Of a stretch of DNA of 64,000 bases, positions 10,023 to 20,852 are shown one piece after another; within the stretch, counting starts at the first letter, position 1, and the number at the start of each line of letters is the position of its first letter. The position numbers were made by a program, and so were the translations under genes. The stretch covers positions 547,020-611,019 of the forward strand of contig NZ_PKQP01000002.1 in the NCBI RefSeq assembly GCF_002887735.1. Direction: 5' to 3'. Below the pieces are notes generated by a model. The model was not told where the DNA came from. It saw nothing but the letters and a program-made list of their open reading frames with translations, and did no database searches. The DNA is from Stenotrophomonas bentonitica. Lineage in GTDB: Bacteria; Pseudomonadota; Gammaproteobacteria; Xanthomonadales; Xanthomonadaceae.

Positions 10023-11146
10023 GCCGGGTCGCTCTTGAATGGGCTGTGCGCGGCCAGCACCTGCCGATAACGGGCAGTCTCGGCGCGCTCCTGCGCGCAC
10101 CACGCAGCCAGTGCTTCGGCAAAGGCCGGTTCGGCGATCCAGTGCCGGCTGCGCACGGTGTGTGGCAGGAAGCCGCGCGCCAGCTTGTGCTCGCCCTGGG
10201 CGCCGGGCTCGAAGCGGGTGAGTCCCTCGCGCAGGCAGTAGGCGATGCCCTGGTAATAGCAGGTCTCGAAATGCAGGCCGGGCAGGGTGGCGCCGCCCCA
10301 GTAGCGCCCGTACAGGGTGTCCGCGCCGCGCAGGCACAGCGCGCCGGCGACCGGCGCTCCGTCGCGCATGGCCAGGAAGATCACCAGCGCGCGCGGCATC
10401 GTGCGGGCGAGATGCTGCAGGAATGGCAGCGTCAGGGCGGGCGAATTGCCGTACTCGGCGAAGGTCTGCAGGTAGAAGCCGTGCATGGCGCGCAGATCGC
10501 CATCGGTCGCCTCGTCGCCGTGCACGATGCGATACGTGACGCCGCTGCGGGCGAGCTTGGCGCGTTCCTGGCGGATGTTCTTGCGGTGCTTGTGGTCCAT
10601 CGCACCGAGGAAGTCGTCGAGGGTCTGCCAGCCACCGTGGTTGTGCCACTGGAACTGGATGTCCTCGCGCAGCAGCCAGTCCGGGCTGAAGGCGGGGTCT
10701 TCCTCGGCGGGGTGGAAGTTGATGTGGGCCGAGGACCAGCCCAGGCGTGCCACTTCGCCCGCCAGCGATGCCAGCAGCGCGCCACGATCCTCCGTTGTGC
10801 CGGCAAGTAGACGCGGGCCGGTCACGGGCGAATACGGCACCGCGCCCAGCCACTTGGGGAAGTAGTCCAGCCCGTGCTGGGCGTACGCGTGCGCCCAGGC
10901 GTGATCGAACACGAACTCGCCGTGCGAGTTGTCCTTGAGATAACCCGGGATCGCCGCGACCAGGGTGTCCCCGTCCCACAGGGTGAAGTGGCGCGGCCGC
11001 CAGCCCCATTCGGGGCGCAGGCAACCGTGTTCTTCAAGGCCGGCGAGGAAGGCGTGCGACAGGAACGGGTTGCGGCCGTCGTGCAGGGCGTCCCAGGCGG
11101 CGGCGGGGACATCGGACAGGCGATGCAGGAAACGTGGATCGGGCAT
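10019..11146 (-). CDS. FemAB-like GNAT-fold acyltransferase
   Basis: This 375-residue protein matches the FemAB-like family PF04339 (peptidoglycan-related GNAT fold), often annotated as a GNAT N-acetyltransferase. Typical segments are RNPFLSHAFLAGLEEHG near the N-terminus, AYAQHGLDYFPKW, KHRKNIRQER in the middle and GRYWGG...HFETCYYQGI towards the C-terminus. Relatives of this fold use aminoacyl-tRNA as donor, and it overlaps aat, another aminoacyl-tRNA-dependent transferase. A tRNA-linked aminoacylation role is possible but is only an inference. In E. coli cydC and cydD sit at this place. Confidence 0.85.
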   Translation of the reverse strand: MPDPRFLHRLSDVPAAAWDALHDGRNPFLSHAFLAGLEEHGCLRPEWGWRPRHFTLWDGDTLVAAIPGYLKDNSHGEFVFDHAWAHAYAQHGLDYFPKWLGAVPYSPVTGPRLLAGTTEDRGALLASLAGEVARLGWSSAHINFHPAEEDPAFSPDWLLREDIQFQWHNHGGWQTLDDFLGAMDHKHRKNIRQERAKLARSGVTYRIVHGDEATDGDLRAMHGFYLQTFAEYGNSPALTLPFLQHLARTMPRALVIFLAMRDGAPVAGALCLRGADTLYGRYWGGATLPGLHFETCYYQGIAYCLREGLTRFEPGAQGEHKLARGFLPHTVRSRHWIAEPAFAEALAAWCAQERAETARYRQVLAAHSPFKSDPA

Positions 11147-11206
11147 GGGCAGAGGATAGAGCAGGTGGGACGGGCGCAGGGCGGGCGGAACGTACCGGCC
11201 AGTAAA

Positions 11207-11233
11207 AAGGCCGGTGAATGATTCACCGGCCTT
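11207..11233 (-). terminator. Terminator after trxB
   Basis: A 12-bp perfect stem (AAGGCCGGTGAA and complement) with a 3-base loop lies 27 bases after the trxB stop and is followed on the minus strand by TTTACTGG. It separates trxB from the FemAB-like/aat unit. Confidence 0.9.
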
Positions 11234-11260
11234 CGTGTGCTGCGCGATTCGGGCGTCAGA

Positions 11261-12416
<1,156 letters not shown>

Positions 12417-12479
12417 CGGGGTGGGGTCCAGTCGTTTATTATCAAGCACTAACAGTGCATTCCCAAGGTGTGGTCTAAG

Positions 12480-14837
12480 GTGGCGAAACAGGTCCCGGAA
12501 CGATCCAAGGCGTCCGACAGCAAGGCAGCGCCGCGCAAACCGGCCAGCGTGGACAACCCGCGCCGGCAGCGCCTGTGGCGCGACCTGGGCTTGATCGCGG
12601 TCGCCCCGGCGCTGCTGTATCTGGTCGCCAGTCTGTTCACCTATTCGGCCACCGACCCGGGCTGGTCGCATACCGGCAGCGTGGTCGCGCCGGTCCACAA
12701 CATGGGTGGCCGCGCCGGTGCCTGGATCGCCGACGTGCTGCTGCAGCTGTTCGGCTACATGGCCTTCGTACTGCCGATCGTGCTGGGCGCACTGGCGTGG
12801 ATCGCGATGTTCGGCCTCAAGCGCGAGGCCAAGGGCGAGCATGACCTGGACCCGGCCCTGCGCCTGGTCGGTCTGGTCGGCTTCCTGATCGCCGGTACCG
12901 GCTTCCTGCACCTGCGCCTGTTCGTCGCCGATGTGGCCCACGCCGGCGGCATCCTCGGCAAGCTGGTGGGCAGTTCGCTCAGCGTCGGTTTCGGCGCCCT
13001 GGGCGCGAATCTGTTCGTGCTGGTACTGCTGCTGGCGTCGATCACCCTGGCCACGGGCATCTCCTGGTTCGTGGTGATGGAGAAGATCGGCAACTGGGTG
13101 CTGGCGCTGCCGCCGCTGTTCAACAAGAAGAAAGAGCAGGCCACCGAGTGGCAGCAGACCCGCGCCATGCGCGAGGAGCGCCAGGAAGTGCGCAAGGTCG
13201 ACGCCGAGGTCCGCGCCAAGCGCGAGCCGGTCAAGATCGAGCCGCGCCCGGAGCCGGTCCTCGAGAAAAGCGACCGGGCCAAGCGCGAGACCCAGATTCC
13301 GATGTTCCGTGGCGTCAATGGCGATGGCTCGGACGTGCCGCCGCTGGCGCTGCTGGATGATCCCAAGCCGCAGCCCAAGGGCTACGACGAGGGCACGCTG
13401 GAGACGCTCTCGCGCCAGATCGAGTTCAAGCTCAAGGATTTCCGCATCGATGCGCAGGTGGTCGGCGCCTATCCCGGCCCGGTGATCACCCGCTTCGAGA
13501 TCGAACCCGCGCCGGGCATCAAGGTCAGCCAGATCAGTTCGCTGGACAAGGACATCGCCCGCGGCCTGTCGGTGAAGTCGGTGCGCGTGGTGGATGTGAT
13601 CCCGGGCAAATCGGTGGTGGGTCTGGAGATCCCCAACGTCACCCGCGAGATGATCTACCTGTCCGAACTGCTGCGCTCCAAGGAATACGACAAGTCGGCC
13701 AGCGTGCTGACGCTGGCGCTGGGCAAGGACATCGCCGGCCGCCCGACCGTGGCCGACCTGGCGCGCATGCCTCACCTGCTGGTGGCCGGCACCACCGGCT
13801 CGGGCAAGTCGGTGGCGGTCAACGCGATGGTGCTGAGCCTGCTGTACAAGGCTTCGCCGAAAGACCTGCGGATGCTGATGATCGACCCGAAGATGCTCGA
13901 GCTGAGCGTCTACCAAGGCATCCCGCATCTGCTGGCGCCGGTGGTCACCGACATGAAGGAGGCCGCCAACGGCCTGCGCTGGTGCGTGGCCGAGATGGAA
14001 CGCCGCTACAAGCTGATGAGCGCGGTGGGCGTGCGCAACCTGGCCGGCTTCAACAAGAAGGTCAAGGATGCCCAGGATGCCGGGCAGCCGATGATGGACC
14101 CGCTGTTCAAGCCCAATCCGGAACTTGGCGAGGCCCCGCGTCCGCTGGAGACACTGCCGTTCATCGTCATCTTCATCGACGAATTCGCCGACATGATGAT
14201 GATCGTCGGCAAGAAGGTCGAAGAGCTGATCGCGCGGTTGGCGCAGAAGGCGCGTGCGGCCGGCATCCACCTGATCCTGGCCACGCAGCGCCCCTCGGTG
14301 GATGTGATCACCGGCCTGATCAAGGCCAACATCCCGACCCGCATCGGCTTCCAGGTCAGCTCCAAGATCGATTCGCGCACCATCCTCGACCAGTCCGGCG
14401 CGGAAACGCTGCTGGGCCACGGCGACATGCTGTATCTGCCGCCGGGCACGGCATTGCCGGACCGCGTGCACGGTGCGTTCGTCTCCGATGAGGAAGTGCA
14501 CCGGGTGGTCGAACACCTCAAGGCCAGCGGCCCGACCGATTACATCACCGGCGTGCTGGACGAGGTGCAGATGATGGGCGATGGCGTGGTGGTCGGCCCC
14601 GGCGGACTGCCCGAGGCAGGCGGTGGTGGCGGCGACGAATCCGACCCGCTGTACGACGAAGCGCTGCGCATCGTCACCGAAACCCGCCGTGCCTCCATCT
14701 CCGGCGTGCAGCGTCGCCTGAAGATCGGCTACAACCGTGCTGCGCGCCTGATTGAAGCGATGGAGGCGGCTGGCGTGGTCAGCCCGCCCGAGCACAATGG
14801 CGACCGCAGCGTGCTGGCGCCGCCCCCGCCCAAGTAA
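12480..14837 (+). CDS. ftsK: DNA translocase FtsK
   Basis: FtsK (785 residues) pumps chromosome DNA at the division septum and activates XerCD recombination at dif. It has about four N-terminal membrane segments (residues 35-210), a charged linker, a RecA-like motor with Walker A GTTGSGKS (about 437-444) and Walker [13 protein letters not shown], and a C-terminal gamma winged helix (from [11 protein letters not shown]) that reads KOPS. The GTG at 12480 is preferred because AAGGTG lies nine bases upstream; a GTG at 12468 would add four residues. A TATTAT at 12437-12442 may be the -10 box. The linker is short compared with E. coli FtsK, as usual outside the enterics. Confidence 0.96.
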   Translation: MAKQVPERSKASDSKAAPRKPASVDNPRRQRLWRDLGLIAVAPALLYLVASLFTYSATDPGWSHTGSVVAPVHNMGGRAGAWIADVLLQLFGYMAFVLPIVLGALAWIAMFGLKREAKGEHDLDPALRLVGLVGFLIAGTGFLHLRLFVADVAHAGGILGKLVGSSLSVGFGALGANLFVLVLLLASITLATGISWFVVMEKIGNWVLALPPLFNKKKEQATEWQQTRAMREERQEVRKVDAEVRAKREPVKIEPRPEPVLEKSDRAKRETQIPMFRGVNGDGSDVPPLALLDDPKPQPKGYDEGTLETLSRQIEFKLKDFRIDAQVVGAYPGPVITRFEIEPAPGIKVSQISSLDKDIARGLSVKSVRVVDVIPGKSVVGLEIPNVTREMIYLSELLRSKEYDKSASVLTLALGKDIAGRPTVADLARMPHLLVAGTTGSGKSVAVNAMVLSLLYKASPKDLRMLMIDPKMLELSVYQGIPHLLAPVVTDMKEAANGLRWCVAEMERRYKLMSAVGVRNLAGFNKKVKDAQDAGQPMMDPLFKPNPELGEAPRPLETLPFIVIFIDEFADMMMIVGKKVEELIARLAQKARAAGIHLILATQRPSVDVITGLIKANIPTRIGFQVSSKIDSRTILDQSGAETLLGHGDMLYLPPGTALPDRVHGAFVSDEEVHRVVEHLKASGPTDYITGVLDEVQMMGDGVVVGPGGLPEAGGGGGDESDPLYDEALRIVTETRRASISGVQRRLKIGYNRAARLIEAMEAAGVVSPPEHNGDRSVLAPPPPK

Positions 14838-14906
14838 CGCCGGGCTCGGCCTGGCTGCATGGAACCCGGGCGCTGCCCGGGTGTTGCCGAGCACAAGGAA
14901 CCTGCA

Positions 14907-16889
14907 ATGAAGCCGATGATCTGGACGATGCTGGGCGCCATGACGCTTGCGCCGGCAGTGGCGTGGGCCGATGCCCAGCCCGTACCGGCACCCGCGACAC
15001 CCGCGACACCCGTTGCACCGACCACCCCGGGCGGGCAGGGCGGCCCGGCCGCGGGCGCTGAAGCGCAGGCCAGCAACAACTTCAGTTTCGTACGCTATCG
15101 TGCCGACTACGTGGTGCGCCCCGATGCGGGCAACACCCAGACCGAAGAGTACGAGATCCTGCTCAAGACCAAATCGGCGGTCGAGCAGTTCAGCCAGGTG
15201 CGGCTGAGCTACAGCGAGAAAATGGAAACGCTGGAGGTGCTGCAGGCCTATACCCTGACCGCCGATGGCCAGCGCCGCGACGTGCCCGCCGACCGCATCT
15301 ACACGCAGGAAAGCTACTCCAGCGCTGCCGCAGCGATGTATGCCGACCGCAAGGTGCGGGTGGTGGTGTTTCCGAACCTGGCGCCGGGCACGCGCGTGGT
15401 CTACCAGACCCGCCGGACCCAGAACACGCCGTACTTCCCCGGCTACTTCGGCCTTTGGGAAACCTTCAGCGTGTTCACGCCGTATGACGATGCGCGCGTG
15501 ACCCTCACCGCCCCGGCCAGCCTGCCGATGCAGGTGGAGCAGCGGGGCGTGCGTGGCAGTGAGAAGCCCCGGATCCGCAATGGCCAGGCGAAGTGGGAGT
15601 GGACGTACCGCCGCAGTGAGCCGCTCAAGGCACAGAACTGGTCCGCCGCCGCCTGGGAGTACAGCCCGGGCATCATGGCCAGCACGTATCGTGACTGGTC
15701 GCAGGTGGCACAGGCCTATCAGCTCAAGGGTGGCGAGGCGGCCGCGGTCACCCCGCAGATCCAGGCGCTGGCGGACCAGCTCACCCGTGGCATCACCGAC
15801 CGGCGCGAGCAGGCCGCCGTGCTGTACCGCTGGGTCGCCCAGAACATCCGCTACGTGGCGGTCTACCTGGGCAACGGTGGGCTGGAGCCGAACCCGGCGC
15901 AGAGCATCCTCGACAATCACTACGGCGACTGCAAAGACCATGTAGTGATCCTGGAGGCGCTGCTGGCTGCACGGGGCATCCAGAGCACCCCGGTGCTGAT
16001 CGGCGCCGGTGGCGGGCCGACCCTGCCGACCATTCCGCTGCTGGGCCGCTTCAACCACGCGATCACCTATCTCCCCGAGTTCGACCTGTATCTGGACTCG
16101 ACGACCTCCTACGCGCGCTTCGGCCAACTGCCCGACGCCGATCTCGGCGCACCGGTGCTGCACACCCGCCAGGCCGTGGTGGCGCGCACCCCCGCCAACG
16201 ATGCCAGCCGCAACGGCACCGGGCTGGAGGCTGATTTCCGCTTCGACGCGGCTGGCAACCTGGTCGGCCAGACCCTGCAGCAGCCCAGCGGCGTGGCCGA
16301 GATCGGCATGCGGGCCGCCTTCGCACGGCTCAACGCACAGAACCGGGCGCGGGCGGAAGAATCGATCATGGCCGCCTCCGGTTTCGATGGCAGTGGCGCG
16401 CTCACCCTGCTCGGGGATCCGCAGGACCTGACCCGTCCGTTCAACTTCCGCTACGACTTCCAGGCCAGCGACTACGTCGATTTCGCGGTTCTCGGCGGCA
16501 TGGTGCTGCCCGATGCGCCGGGCGGTGAGTCGTTCCGTGACCTGTACGCCAGCACCTCGGCGCCGGACAACGCTACGCCGTTCTACTGCAACGACAGTGT
16601 GCGCGAGGAGCGCTATCGGCTCACCTTCCCGGCCAGCGTGCCGATCGTGGCGATTCCGCGCAGCCAGCAGTTCGACAATGCGGGTGGGCAGTACACGGTG
16701 GAGTGGACGCGCGAAGGGCAGGTGGTCACCGCGCGCCACCGGCTGCATCAACGCGCCGTGCGCGGGGCGGACGCGCTCTGCCAGCCGCAGGACTACGCGG
16801 CGTTCCGCGAGCTGTACCAGCAGGTCCGGCGCGGCTTCCGCGGGCAGGTGGTGTACGGCGATCTGAAGACGGTGCAGGCCGGGCCATGA
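14907..16889 (+). CDS. DUF3857/transglutaminase-domain secreted protein
   Basis: This 660-residue secreted protein has a signal peptide (cleavage near VAWADA), a Pro/Ala-rich linker, a DUF3857 beta-rich domain (about residues 60-260) and a transglutaminase-like papain fold. The catalytic triad is complete: Cys342 in GDCKDH, His384 in FNHAIT and Asp397 in YLDSTT. Such proteins are thought to act in the periplasm or cell envelope; the substrate is unknown. The start is supported by AAGGAA eight bases upstream. It lies between ftsK and lolA, genes that are adjacent in E. coli, and the distances suggest transcription together with lolA. Confidence 0.9.
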   Translation: MKPMIWTMLGAMTLAPAVAWADAQPVPAPATPATPVAPTTPGGQGGPAAGAEAQASNNFSFVRYRADYVVRPDAGNTQTEEYEILLKTKSAVEQFSQVRLSYSEKMETLEVLQAYTLTADGQRRDVPADRIYTQESYSSAAAAMYADRKVRVVVFPNLAPGTRVVYQTRRTQNTPYFPGYFGLWETFSVFTPYDDARVTLTAPASLPMQVEQRGVRGSEKPRIRNGQAKWEWTYRRSEPLKAQNWSAAAWEYSPGIMASTYRDWSQVAQAYQLKGGEAAAVTPQIQALADQLTRGITDRREQAAVLYRWVAQNIRYVAVYLGNGGLEPNPAQSILDNHYGDCKDHVVILEALLAARGIQSTPVLIGAGGGPTLPTIPLLGRFNHAITYLPEFDLYLDSTTSYARFGQLPDADLGAPVLHTRQAVVARTPANDASRNGTGLEADFRFDAAGNLVGQTLQQPSGVAEIGMRAAFARLNAQNRARAEESIMAASGFDGSGALTLLGDPQDLTRPFNFRYDFQASDYVDFAVLGGMVLPDAPGGESFRDLYASTSAPDNATPFYCNDSVREERYRLTFPASVPIVAIPRSQQFDNAGGQYTVEWTREGQVVTARHRLHQRAVRGADALCQPQDYAAFRELYQQVRRGFRGQVVYGDLKTVQAGP

Positions 16890-16995
16890 GTACGCTCGGC
16901 ACACCCGCTTCCAGCGCATAATGCGTCCCTGATCGCCCATTCAGGATTGAATGGGCACACTGCCTCCCATCCTTCCCATTCGCCTGGATACCCGC

Positions 16996-17634
16996 ATGCA
17001 CACCACTTTCCGCCGCTCCCTGCTTGCTGCCACCCTGGTTGTCGCCAGTGTCGGTTCGGCGTCGGCCTGGGCGGGCGCCCGTGATGAGCTCAACCGTTTC
17101 ACCCAGGGTCTGAAGGGCCTGGACGGGCAGTTCAGCCAGCAGGTGTTCGACAGCAAGGGCAAGGTCAAGGAAACCACCAGCGGCCGCGTTGCGTTGTCCG
17201 CGCCGCGCCTGTTCCGCTGGGAGTACATCAAGCCGCACGAACAGTTGATCGTGGCCGATGGCAAGAAGGTCTGGGTGTATGAGCCGGACCTGGAGCAGGC
17301 CAGCGTGCGCCCGCAGGGCCAGGAAGAGCAGAACAGCCCGCTGACCGCCCTGATCAATCCGGCGCTGCTGGACAAGCAGTACGACGTCAGCGAAGAGGCG
17401 GCCGTGCGTGATGGCCTGCAGTGGCTGGCGCTGAGCCCGAAGCGTGATACCGATACCGCCTTCCAGTACGCCGCACTGGGCTTCAATGGCCAGGGCCTGG
17501 CCCGCATGGAAGTCGTGGATGCGGTTGGCCAGCGCACGGTGATCAGCTTCACTGGCTGGAAACGCAACCCGAGCTTCGCCTCGGGCACCTTCAGCTTCAC
17601 CCCGGCCAAGGGTGTGGACGTCATCGGCGAATGA
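16996..17634 (+). CDS. lolA: Outer-membrane lipoprotein carrier protein LolA
   Basis: LolA (212 residues) is the periplasmic chaperone that carries lipoproteins from the LolCDE transporter to LolB. It has a signal peptide ending in SASAWA and the LolA half-barrel, with recognisable segments GLDGQFSQQVFDSKG, FRWEYIKPHEQLIVADGKKVWVY (Arg that gates the cavity in the first) and SPLTALINP. The ATG at 16996 is preferred over one 45 bases upstream because it begins the signal peptide. The location next to ftsK and rarA is conserved across gammaproteobacteria. Confidence 0.96.
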   Translation: MHTTFRRSLLAATLVVASVGSASAWAGARDELNRFTQGLKGLDGQFSQQVFDSKGKVKETTSGRVALSAPRLFRWEYIKPHEQLIVADGKKVWVYEPDLEQASVRPQGQEEQNSPLTALINPALLDKQYDVSEEAAVRDGLQWLALSPKRDTDTAFQYAALGFNGQGLARMEVVDAVGQRTVISFTGWKRNPSFASGTFSFTPAKGVDVIGE

Positions 17635-17638
17635 CGGT

Positions 17639-17661
17639 GTAGTGCCGGCCGCTGGCCGGCA
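17639..17661 (+). repeat. SMAG-type REP palindrome, copy 2
   Basis: GTAG is followed by the perfect inverted repeat TGCCGGCC-GCT-GGCCGGCA. It lies five bases after the lolA stop and before rarA, a typical intergenic REP site that may stabilise the 3' end of the upstream mRNA. Confidence 0.85.
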
Positions 17662-17695
17662 TGCCCGCTGCAATCTGCCGCGATACACTAGACAC

Positions 17696-19057
17696 GTGGC
17701 CAGAAACCGAACGACTTTCAATGGGCCCGATCTGCTGACCGTGGATCGGGACAACATGCGTCCGCTCGCCGAGCGGATGCGCCCGCAGACGCTGGACGAG
17801 ATGGTGGGCCAGAAGCGCCTGCTCGCCCCGGGCAGCGCGCTGCGCCGGGCGGTCGAGTCCGGCCATGTGCACTCGATGATCCTGTGGGGCCCGCCAGGCT
17901 GCGGCAAGACCACGCTGTCGCTGCTGCTGGCGCATTACGCCGATGCCGAGTTCCGCGCGATCTCCGCCGTGCTGTCCGGCCTGCCGGAGGTGCGCCAGGT
18001 GCTGGCCGAGGCCGCGCAGCGCTTCGTCGAGGGGCGCCGCACGGTGCTGTTCGTGGACGAGGTGCACCGCTTCAACAAGGCCCAGCAGGATGCGTTCCTG
18101 CCGCACATCGAGCGCGGCACGATCGTGTTCGTGGGCGCCACGACCGAAAACCCCTCGTTCGAACTGAACTCGGCGCTGCTGTCGCGCTGCCGCGTGCACG
18201 TGCTGGAGTCGGTGTCGCCAAGTGACATCGTCGAGGCGCTGGAACGTGCGCTGCAGGACACCGAGCGCGGTCTGGGCGCGGAGCATCTGCAGGTGGCACC
18301 CGAGGCATTGCTGGAGATCGCAACCGCAGCCGATGGTGACGTGCGCCGTGGGCTGACGCTGTTGGAGATCGCGGCCGAACTGGCCAGCGGCGACGGCGGG
18401 CGGATCAGTCCGGAGATGCTGGTGCAGGTGCTGGCCGATCGCACCCGTCGTTTCGACAAGGGCGGCGAGCAGTTCTACGACCAGATCTCGGCGCTGCACA
18501 AATCCGTGCGCAGCTCCAACCCCGATGCCGCGCTGTACTGGCTGACCCGCATGCTCGATGGCGGCTGCGATCCGTCGTACCTGGCAAGGCGCCTGACCCG
18601 GATGGCGATCGAGGACATCGGCCTGGCCGATCCGCGCGCGCAGTCGATGGCGCTGGAGGCGTGGGATATCTATGAGCGCCTGGGCAGTCCGGAAGGCGAG
18701 CTCGCCTTCGCACAGCTGGTCCTGTACCTGGCCAGCACCGCCAAATCGAACGCCGGGTATGCCGCGTTCAACAAGGCCAAACAGGAAGTGCGCGAGACCG
18801 GCACCCAGGAGGTGCCGTTGCACCTGCGCAACGCGCCGACCAAGCTGATGAAAGAGCTGGGTTACGGCAAGACCTACCAGTACGACCATGATGCCGACGG
18901 CGGGATCGCGCTGGACCAGACCGGCTTCCCCGATGCGATGGGCGAGCGCGTGTATTACGAGCCGGTGCCGCGCGGGCTGGAGATCAAGCTGAAGGAAAAG
19001 CTGGACCGCCTGCGTGCCGCGCGCGAACAGGCCCGTGCGGAGAAGGGCAGCGACTGA
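17696..19057 (+). CDS. rarA: Replication-associated recombination protein A
   Basis: RarA (MgsA, 453 residues) is an AAA+ ATPase of the clamp-loader class that acts at stalled replication forks. It has RPLAERMRP near residue 22, Walker A GPPGCGKTT (about 65), Walker B VLFVDEVHRF, the sensor segment GATTENPSFE, and the C-terminal tetramerisation domain (MLDGGCDPSYLARRL, KSNAGYAA). The GTG at 17696 gives an N-terminus as long as that of E. coli RarA. It has no ribosome-binding site, but TACACT lies seven bases upstream, so a leaderless message is possible. Alternative starts are a GTG at 17741 and an ATG at 17756. It overlaps crcB by one base. Confidence 0.93.
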   Translation: MARNRTTFNGPDLLTVDRDNMRPLAERMRPQTLDEMVGQKRLLAPGSALRRAVESGHVHSMILWGPPGCGKTTLSLLLAHYADAEFRAISAVLSGLPEVRQVLAEAAQRFVEGRRTVLFVDEVHRFNKAQQDAFLPHIERGTIVFVGATTENPSFELNSALLSRCRVHVLESVSPSDIVEALERALQDTERGLGAEHLQVAPEALLEIATAADGDVRRGLTLLEIAAELASGDGGRISPEMLVQVLADRTRRFDKGGEQFYDQISALHKSVRSSNPDAALYWLTRMLDGGCDPSYLARRLTRMAIEDIGLADPRAQSMALEAWDIYERLGSPEGELAFAQLVLYLASTAKSNAGYAAFNKAKQEVRETGTQEVPLHLRNAPTKLMKELGYGKTYQYDHDADGGIALDQTGFPDAMGERVYYEPVPRGLEIKLKEKLDRLRAAREQARAEKGSD

Positions 19058-19455
19058 TGGACGGCATCGGCGTCTGGTGGCAGCAGCTGGGCCTGGTGAT
19101 GGCCGGCGGCGCACTGGGCGCCGCGCTGCGCTTCATGGTGGGCGATGCGATGCTGCGCCAGTTCGGCAATGGCTTTCCGTGGGGCACGCTGACGGTGAAC
19201 CTGGCCGGTGCGTTCGTCGCCGGTTACGTGATGATCTGGCTGCAGAGTCGTGGCACGGCGGCGCTGTACTGGCGCGCGTTCCTGATCGTCGGGATCGTGG
19301 GCGGATTGACCACGTTCTCCTCGATGATGCTCGAATCGCTGGTGTTCACCCGCACCGATCGCAGCGTGATGGTGCCGCTGTATCTGGGCGTGAGCCTCGT
19401 TGGCGGGATGCTGCTGGTGTGGGCGGGCGCGCGTGTCGCAGAGGCGTGGCGCTGA
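19057..19455 (+). CDS. crcB: Fluoride exporter CrcB/Fluc
   Basis: CrcB (132 residues) is a small dimeric membrane channel that exports fluoride. Four membrane helices are visible, with the family motifs GGALGAALRF (helix 1), GTLTVNLAGAF (helix 2, with the Asn that lines the fluoride path) and GGLTTFSSM (helix 3 break with the Phe box). Its ATG overlaps the rarA TGA by one base (TGATG), so it is translationally coupled to rarA. I see no fluoride riboswitch upstream, so control by fluoride is not supported here. Confidence 0.95.
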   Translation: MDGIGVWWQQLGLVMAGGALGAALRFMVGDAMLRQFGNGFPWGTLTVNLAGAFVAGYVMIWLQSRGTAALYWRAFLIVGIVGGLTTFSSMMLESLVFTRTDRSVMVPLYLGVSLVGGMLLVWAGARVAEAWR

Positions 19456-19510
19456 CGCTTGCGTCGCAAATGCAGAAATCCACGGAAAACGCTGGATTAA
19501 AGTGATGTCT

Positions 19511-19522
19511 CACGATATCGTG
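19511..19522. promoter_or_regulatory. 12-bp perfect palindrome upstream of small gene
   Basis: CACGATATCGTG is a perfect 12-bp palindrome, 28 bases before the ATG of the 90-residue AT-hook-like protein gene. It could be an operator. Nothing else directly supports this. Confidence 0.4.
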
Positions 19523-19550
19523 CGCGCCCCCGTTTGCATCCTCGTCCGTC

Positions 19551-19823
19551 ATGCGCGATGAACAAGACCCCGGAACACTGGAACTGACGCTGCCGCGCAA
19601 GCGCGGCCGTCCGCCCACCTTCGGCTACGCGATGACCGATGCACAGCGCGCCGCCCGCTACCGGGCCCGCCGCGCCGGCCAGGCCGGCCACGCCGATGTG
19701 CGCAACTGCAGCGACATGGTGCTGCTGGACAAGATCCGCGCCTCGATCACCAGCAAGGACCCGGAACTGACCGGGTTCCTGGTGCACGTGCTCTGGCAGC
19801 GCTACCCGCTGCAGCTCAAGTAA
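19551..19823 (+). CDS. Small basic protein with AT-hook-like motif
   Basis: The frame encodes 90 residues with no recognised family function. Residues 16-43 are strongly basic: PRKRGRPP contains the RGRP core typical of AT-hooks, and AMTDAQRAARYRARR looks like a DNA- or RNA-binding helix often seen in short plasmid and phage proteins. The C-terminal half (residues 52-90) is a neutral helical region with LVHVLWQRYPLQLK. There is no clear ribosome-binding site at the chosen ATG. It sits alone between crcB and a convergent LysR gene, behind a 12-bp palindrome. Confidence 0.65.
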   Translation: MRDEQDPGTLELTLPRKRGRPPTFGYAMTDAQRAARYRARRAGQAGHADVRNCSDMVLLDKIRASITSKDPELTGFLVHVLWQRYPLQLK

Positions 19824-19898
19824 GGGCGGCCTGCCACGCGTGATACAGCCTGACGTCGTGGTCGATCGACTGGTGCGTGATCCGGATCGACTGCATGC

Positions 19899-20801
19899 TC
19901 AGGCCGGCGTGACGTTCTTGCTGGCGCGCTCGTGGTTGAGGAGTTCGCCAAGGCGCATCGCCAGCATCTTGACCAGCGGGTCGGCGGTGGCGCGATGGAG
20001 CAGGGCGATCTCGAACGTATCGATCGGTGGCAGGCCCTGTTCGGCACCCAGCACGGTGTGCTCGCGGCTCAAGGCACGCGCCGGCAGCAGGCTGATGCCC
20101 ATGCCATCGGCCACCGCGCCCTGGATCCCGCTCAGACTGGAACTGGTGAAGCTGATCCGCCAGCGGCGCCCGAGTGCTTCGATCGCGTCGATGATGTCGT
20201 CGCGGTAGAGTCCGCGCGGCGGAAAGGTGACCAGGGGCACCGGATCCAGCCCGATGCAGCCATTGCGGGCACTGTCGATCCAGACCATGGTCTCGGGCCA
20301 GCAGGCCACCGCAGCACGGCTGTGGCGACGCTGCTTGACCAGGATCAGGTCGAGTTCGCCGTGATCGTAGCCGTGGGCCAGGTCGCGGCTGAGGCCGCTG
20401 GTGACCTCCAGCTTCACCTGGGGATGTTCGCGGTTGAAGGCGCCAAGCAGCTGGGTGGTCGCGGCGCTGACAAAGTCCTCCGGTACGCCCAGCCGCACGG
20501 TGACGGCCACCGTGGTGCCGGCCAGGGCCTCCAGCAGCTGATCGTTGAGCGCCAGCAGTTGGCGCGCGTGACCCAGGACGATCTCGCCGGCATCGGTGGG
20601 ATGCACATCACGGTTGCCGCGCACCAGCAGCGGATGGCCGGCCATGTCCTCCAGCCGGCGGATCTTCTGGCTGATGGTGGATTGGGTGGAATGCAGGCGG
20701 GCGGCCGCCGTGGTGAAGCTGGCGCAATCGGCCACCATCACCATGGCGCGCAACAGGTCCAGGTCGAACAGGGCCCGATTCGGTTTTTCACTGGCAGTCA
20801 T
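19899..20801 (-). CDS. LysR-family transcriptional regulator
   Basis: This 300-residue LysR-type regulator has an N-terminal winged helix-turn-helix (about residues 12-70, with ASFTTAAARLHSTQSTISQKIRRLE) and a substrate-binding effector domain (VRLGVPEDFVS, then FTSSSLSGIQGAVADGMGISLLPARAL). The ATG at 20799-20801 was preferred over one 42 bases upstream because it gives the usual spacing to the helix-turn-helix. It lies 51 bases downstream of the WYL regulator gene on the same strand and may be cotranscribed. No divergent target gene adjoins it, so its regulon is not evident. Confidence 0.9.
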   Translation of the reverse strand: MTASEKPNRALFDLDLLRAMVMVADCASFTTAAARLHSTQSTISQKIRRLEDMAGHPLLVRGNRDVHPTDAGEIVLGHARQLLALNDQLLEALAGTTVAVTVRLGVPEDFVSAATTQLLGAFNREHPQVKLEVTSGLSRDLAHGYDHGELDLILVKQRRHSRAAVACWPETMVWIDSARNGCIGLDPVPLVTFPPRGLYRDDIIDAIEALGRRWRISFTSSSLSGIQGAVADGMGISLLPARALSREHTVLGAEQGLPPIDTFEIALLHRATADPLVKMLAMRLGELLNHERASKNVTPA

Positions 20802-20852
20802 GGCGCCATTGTGAAGCGCAATGACCACGGCCGCCATGGCCATGCCCGGTGG

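Noticed and set aside
19456..19550. Possible fluoride riboswitch for crcB
   Set aside because: crcB overlaps rarA directly, so there is no leader before it. The gap after crcB has no fluoride-aptamer features.
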